A DNA stretch of 6,864 nucleotides from Candidatus Dormiibacterota bacterium (GTDB taxonomy: Bacteria > Chloroflexota > Dormibacteria > Aeolococcales > Aeolococcaceae). Made by a program: the position numbers and the translations under genes. Positions within the stretch are counted from its first letter, which is position 1, and the number at the start of each line of letters is the position of its first letter. The stretch covers positions 1 to 6,864 of the forward strand of contig CATPAP010000077.1 of assembly GCA_955651875.1 (NCBI GenBank), in the 5' to 3' direction. Under the pieces are notes generated by a model that worked only from the letters and a program-made list of their open reading frames with translations, was not told where the DNA came from and searched no databases. This document shows, one piece after another, positions 1-6,864 of the stretch.

Positions 1-31
1 GTTGATGGAGGTTCGATTCCTCCAGGGGGCA
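1..31 (+). tRNA. tRNA gene, 3' end only (T arm and acceptor strand)
   Basis: The first 31 bases fold as the 3' end of a tRNA. The T stem GGAGG (7-11) pairs with CCTCC (19-23) around a seven-base loop TTCGATT (12-18), which carries the conserved TTC. It is followed by a seven-base acceptor strand AGGGGGC (24-30) and discriminator A (31). The next bases are CGG, so CCA is not encoded and must be added after transcription, as in many actinobacteria. The anticodon lies outside the window, so the amino acid cannot be read. The A discriminator, the predicted 5' acceptor strand GCCCCCT and the short variable loop resemble tRNA-Arg (CCU type) from memory, but this is a guess. A tmRNA 3' end would look similar and is not excluded. 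The gene faces the pyr operon. Confidence 0.8.
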
Positions 32-176
32 CGGCGGCTCGGCGTCGGCACGACACCGGCCGCGTGAGCACGAGCGCGACGACGATGAAACCCGCGCAGG
101 CGGCGATGAACGCTGTGCCGCCGGCGTGCTCGCCGATTGCGAGCAGCGTGAGCAGGAAGGCGGCGCGCGAGGAATA
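32..176 (-). pseudogene. Intergenic gap with a possible membrane-protein gene remnant
   Basis: This is the gap between the pyrD stop and the opposing tRNA. No complete gene is visible. In the minus strand, reading on in the pyrD frame after its TGA, there is an open stretch with strongly hydrophobic segments (AAFLLTLLAIGEHAGG, then TAFIAACAGFIVVALVL) ending in a basic tail. Third codon positions are nearly all G or C, as in the real genes here. It has no ATG, GTG or TTG before the hydrophobic part, no visible ribosome binding site, and no stop before it enters the antisense of the tRNA. It therefore looks like a decayed piece of a membrane-protein gene (the pattern recalls a final transporter helix), or it is chance in GC-rich DNA. 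An imperfect GC-rich hairpin (34-42 with 56-63) lacks a T tract and is not convincing as a terminator. Confidence 0.25.
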
Positions 177-1112
177 TCAGCACGCCGGGTCTCCGGCGAG
201 CTCAGCATGCCAGCGCAACTCTGAGCACCGTGAAAGGCCACAGCCAACCAGGTACTCCGCCAGGCCGTCGGCGATCCGCACCGCAGTCGACGGGTCGACG
301 AAGGTCGCGGTGCCCACCTGGACGGCGTCGGCTCCCGCGATGAGGAAATCGAGCGCGTCGTCGATGCCGGTGATTCCACCGATGCCGATGACCGGGATGT
401 GCACCGCCCCGCGCACGGCCGCCACCGCGGCGAGTGCGAGCGGCTTGATGACCGGCCCGCTCAGCCCACCGAGCCCCGTGCGCGGCAGCACCGGCCGTCG
501 CGCGTGGCGGTGGATCTTCATGCCCACGAACGTGTTGACCGCCGAAATGGCGTCCGCGCCGGCAGATTCCACCGCGCTGGCCACGGCAGCGATATCGGTC
601 ACATTGGGGCTGAGCTTCACGACCACGCACCGCTCGGTGACCGCGCGGACAGCGGCGGTGACACGCGCCGCCTCACGCGGGTCGCGCCCGAGGTCGAGGC
701 CGTGCGCGATGTTGGGACACGAGATGTTGAGCTCGTATCCGTCGACGCCGGGAGCACCGTCGAGGATGCGCACACACTCGACGTACTCATCCACGGTGCC
801 GCCGGCCACGTTGACGACCACGGCGCACTGCCAGCCTGTGAACCGGGCGGCATAGTCCTGCGCAACGACGTCGACTCCAGGGTTCTGCAGGCCGATGCTG
901 TTGAGCATGCCGCCCGCGGTCTCGGCAACGCGCGGGGGTGCGTTTCCAGCGCGGGGGAGCCGCGTCGTCCCCTTCGTAAAGAGAGCGCCGACCCGATCCA
1001 TGTCGATGAGTTCGGACAGCTCGAACCCAAAGCCTGCGGTCCCACTCGCCAGCCCAACGGGGTTGGCGATGCGGAGGCCGCGCCCGAGTTCCACGCTCAG
1101 GTCGGGCGTCAT
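177..1112 (-). CDS. pyrD: Dihydroorotate dehydrogenase class 1B, catalytic FMN subunit
   Basis: This 311-residue TIM-barrel flavoprotein oxidises dihydroorotate to orotate in the cytoplasm. It follows the DHODH class 1 pattern. FMN-contact lysine K47 sits in FTKGTT. NSIGLQNPG (71-79) contacts substrate. ELNISCPN (127-134) carries the catalytic base C132; a Cys at this point marks class 1, whereas class 2 has Ser. Further motifs are K166 in VKLSPN, VNT (192-194), GGLSGP (215-220) and the phosphate-binding stretches IGIGGI (242-247) and VGTATF (266-271). The ATG at 1112 is chosen because conserved sequence begins just after it and it overlaps the pyrK TGA as ATGA; an upstream in-frame start at 1193 would only add pyrK-overlapping sequence. 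No strong ribosome binding site is seen, so coupling to pyrK translation is likely. The adjacent pyrK shows it is the NAD+-linked class 1B form. It is the last gene of the operon. Confidence 0.96.
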   Translation of the reverse strand: MTPDLSVELGRGLRIANPVGLASGTAGFGFELSELIDMDRVGALFTKGTTRLPRAGNAPPRVAETAGGMLNSIGLQNPGVDVVAQDYAARFTGWQCAVVVNVAGGTVDEYVECVRILDGAPGVDGYELNISCPNIAHGLDLGRDPREAARVTAAVRAVTERCVVVKLSPNVTDIAAVASAVESAGADAISAVNTFVGMKIHRHARRPVLPRTGLGGLSGPVIKPLALAAVAAVRGAVHIPVIGIGGITGIDDALDFLIAGADAVQVGTATFVDPSTAVRIADGLAEYLVGCGLSRCSELRWHAELAGDPAC

Positions 1113-1950
1113 GCGACGTGCGCAGGCGGCAGCTTCATGAGCTCGTCCCAGGCCACCGCCCCGATCTGCATGACCGGTCCCTGCCGACAGCACAGCGCCC
1201 AGGCGGGCACACCACCGGCGCCTTCAACGGGTAGCGCGCACCCAAGGCACGTCCCGTAGCCGCATCCCATCGGGGCCTCGAGCGAGACCTCGGCCAGCGG
1301 AGGTAGGGTGGCGCAACCGTCAAGGGTGCGGGCGAGAGCGGCGAGCATGGGATTGGGGCCGCACGCGTACACGGCGGTAGCCGCGTCGATCCTCTCCGGC
1401 ACGGCGGCGGTCACCAGGCCCGGGGTACCAGCGCTTCCGTCAACGGTCAGCTCGATGACGCGTACCTCTCGGTCCCCGCGCCGGAAGCGTTCAGCCGGGT
1501 AGAGCAACGTGCTGCGGGCGGCACCGCTCACCACTGTCACGTCCCGGCCCTGGCGGCGCAGCGCACGCACAAGCAGGGGAAAGGGCGCGCATCCCAGCCC
1601 ACCGGACACGCACAGCGAACGCTGGGCGCGCACGCCGACGGTAAAACCCGTCCCGAGCGGCCCCAGTGCGGTGAGGGGATCCCCGGGACGCAGGGCTGCG
1701 AGCAGGCGCGTGCCCACGCCCACCGGCGCAAGGACGAACGACGCACTGTCGCCGTCCGTCCAGGCCACGCTGAATGGGCGGCGCAGCAGCGGGCTGAAGG
1801 AATCGCCACTGCGGATCTGCGCGAACTGTCCCGGCAGTGCGGTGGCCGCAAGGTGGGGCAGGCGGACGCTCACCTCGACCATGCCACCACCGAACCTGTC
1901 GACAGCGGTCACCTCGCCGCGCTCGTCGCGCACGTCCCTGAGCGAGCCAC

Positions 1951-1954
<4 letters not shown>
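1109..1954 (-). CDS. pyrK: Dihydroorotate dehydrogenase electron transfer subunit (FAD, 2Fe-2S)
   Basis: This 281-residue protein is the partner of class 1B PyrD. It carries electrons from PyrD FMN through a [2Fe-2S] cluster and FAD to NAD+. The N-terminal FAD barrel spans about residues 11-105, with the flavin motif RRPFSV (58-63). A ferredoxin-reductase-like NAD-binding domain follows, with SGGLGCAP (117-124) and ACGPNPML (197-204). The C-terminal cluster motif has C231, C236 and C239 (Cx4Cx2C) and then a CC pair at 255-256; C256, in CRQGPV, aligns with the fourth ligand of known PyrK proteins. The length is slightly above the usual 250-265. The start is GTG at 1954, overlapping the carAB TGA by 4 nt (GTGA), with only a weak G-run (1962-1965) as a ribosome binding site. 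In-frame GTG codons further in could start a slightly shorter protein. Its stop overlaps the pyrD start. Confidence 0.95.
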
Positions 1955-6403
<4,449 letters not shown>

Positions 6404-6411
<8 letters not shown>

Positions 6412-6864
6412 GAGCAACCTCCGCAATCTCGGCCGGCCATGGAAAGAGCTGCTCGTCGTTATGGACGACGACGCCGTCACTGATGGTGAGCAGCACGCGG
6501 CCGGACAACCGGACGCCGCGCAGCGGTGTGTTGCGCGAGAGCGAGTGGGCGGCGCCCTCGCCGACGATCCATTCTGCGGCCGGGTCGAAGAGCACGCACG
6601 TGGCGGTCTCACCGACGCGCAGGCGCGGAGCGCGGGACGTCGTCGCCGGGCCGAGCACCCGGTACGGCCCGGTGGTGAGCCGCTCGAGGAGCGTCGGGAT
6701 CCAGTCGCCGTGCATGCCACCAAGCGTGATGCAGGTGGCCAGTGCGGTCTCCAACCCGACCATGCCCGGCGCGGCGGCAGCAGCGTCGCCTTCCTTCTGG
6801 TCCATGCGATGCGGAGCGTGATCGGTGGCCACCGCATCGATGACCCCCTCCCGCAGGCCCTGGA
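6404..6864 (-). CDS. pyrC: Dihydroorotase, C-terminal part (cut by window edge)
   Basis: The last 152 residues of a type I dihydroorotase are visible; the full protein is normally about 425-430 residues. The enzyme is a zinc amidohydrolase that cyclises carbamoyl aspartate to dihydroorotate. The visible part begins with GLREGVIDAVATDHAPH, which carries the Asp-His pair of the amidohydrolase active site (the catalytic base Asp). It continues with GMVGLETAL, a substrate-binding segment, and then the C-terminal composite sheet typical of the family (RVGETATCVLFDP, a Ser-Arg-Asn-Thr-Pro stretch, GVRLSGRVLLT). The first zinc-ligand HxH motif lies outside the window. The first complete codon starts at 6862. 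Its stop TGA overlaps the carAB start by 8 nt, so the two are probably translationally coupled. No frameshift or missing residue is seen in the visible part. Confidence 0.95.
6418..6422 (-). promoter_or_regulatory. Ribosome binding site of carAB
   Basis: GGAGG on the minus strand lies inside the last codons of pyrC, six bases before the GTG at 6411. It is the strongest Shine-Dalgarno match among the gene starts in this window. It decides the carAB start in favour of this GTG: the TTG at 6417 directly abuts the motif and is too close, and the open frame further upstream only reads pyrC out of frame. Confidence 0.8.

Noticed and set aside
34..63. GC-rich imperfect hairpin after the tRNA as a terminator
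   Set aside because: The stem has a bulge and a large loop, and no T tract follows on either strand.
64..855. Plus-strand open frame (263 codons) opposite pyrD
   Set aside because: Ser/Thr/Ala/Pro-rich low-complexity composition typical of an antisense shadow; pyrD on the other strand is clearly real.
1113..1193. Extended pyrD start at 1193
   Set aside because: It would add 27 residues lying over the pyrK 3' end with no similarity to the family; the ATGA overlap start at 1112 fits better.
399..1259. Plus-strand open frame (286 codons) across pyrD and the end of pyrK
   Set aside because: It spans the antisense of two well-supported genes and shows no motif.
6412..6837. Upstream extension of the carAB frame to 6837
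   Set aside because: The extra sequence reads pyrC out of frame, is Arg/Ser/Pro-rich and unlike CarA; the GTG at 6411 with GGAGG upstream fits the family start.

Overview
The window is almost entirely one minus-strand operon for de novo pyrimidine (UMP) synthesis, in high-GC DNA with strong G/C preference at third codon positions. In transcription order (right to left) it reads: the 3' part of pyrC (dihydroorotase, cut by the right window edge), a carbamoyl-phosphate synthetase gene, pyrK, and pyrD. At the left edge, on the plus strand and facing the operon, is the 3' end of a tRNA gene.

The most notable point is that the glutaminase (CarA) and synthetase (CarB) parts of carbamoyl-phosphate synthetase lie in one uninterrupted reading frame of 1486 codons (6411 to 1951). 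They are joined by a linker of about 15 residues with no stop codon. Bacteria normally encode two separate subunits; the fused CarA-CarB order is best known from eukaryotic CPS I, CAD and Ura2. All key catalytic residues in the glutaminase, both ATP-grasp halves and the UMP-binding allosteric domain appear present, so the sequence predicts an active, UMP-regulated, single-chain enzyme.

The genes are packed end to end: pyrC overlaps carAB by 8 nt, carAB overlaps pyrK by 4 nt (GTGA), and pyrK overlaps pyrD by 4 nt (ATGA). This implies one transcript and translational coupling. The products act in sequence: CarAB makes carbamoyl phosphate, PyrB (not in the window) makes carbamoyl aspartate, PyrC closes the ring to dihydroorotate, and the PyrD/PyrK class 1B complex oxidises it to orotate, passing electrons through FMN, a [2Fe-2S] cluster and FAD to NAD+. 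The operon's promoter and any PyrR or leader control lie beyond the right edge. No pyrF or pyrE follows pyrD; the operon runs into the opposing tRNA instead.

The organism is probably a high-GC actinobacterium-like bacterium. The evidence is composition, frequent GTG starts, a tRNA without encoded CCA, and a class 1B PyrK-PyrD pair next to carAB. I recall similar orders from deep actinobacterial classes such as Thermoleophilia or Acidimicrobiia, but the window alone does not fix the lineage. Between pyrD and the tRNA (32-176) there is no intact gene, only a short hydrophobic reading frame without a start codon that could be a gene remnant.
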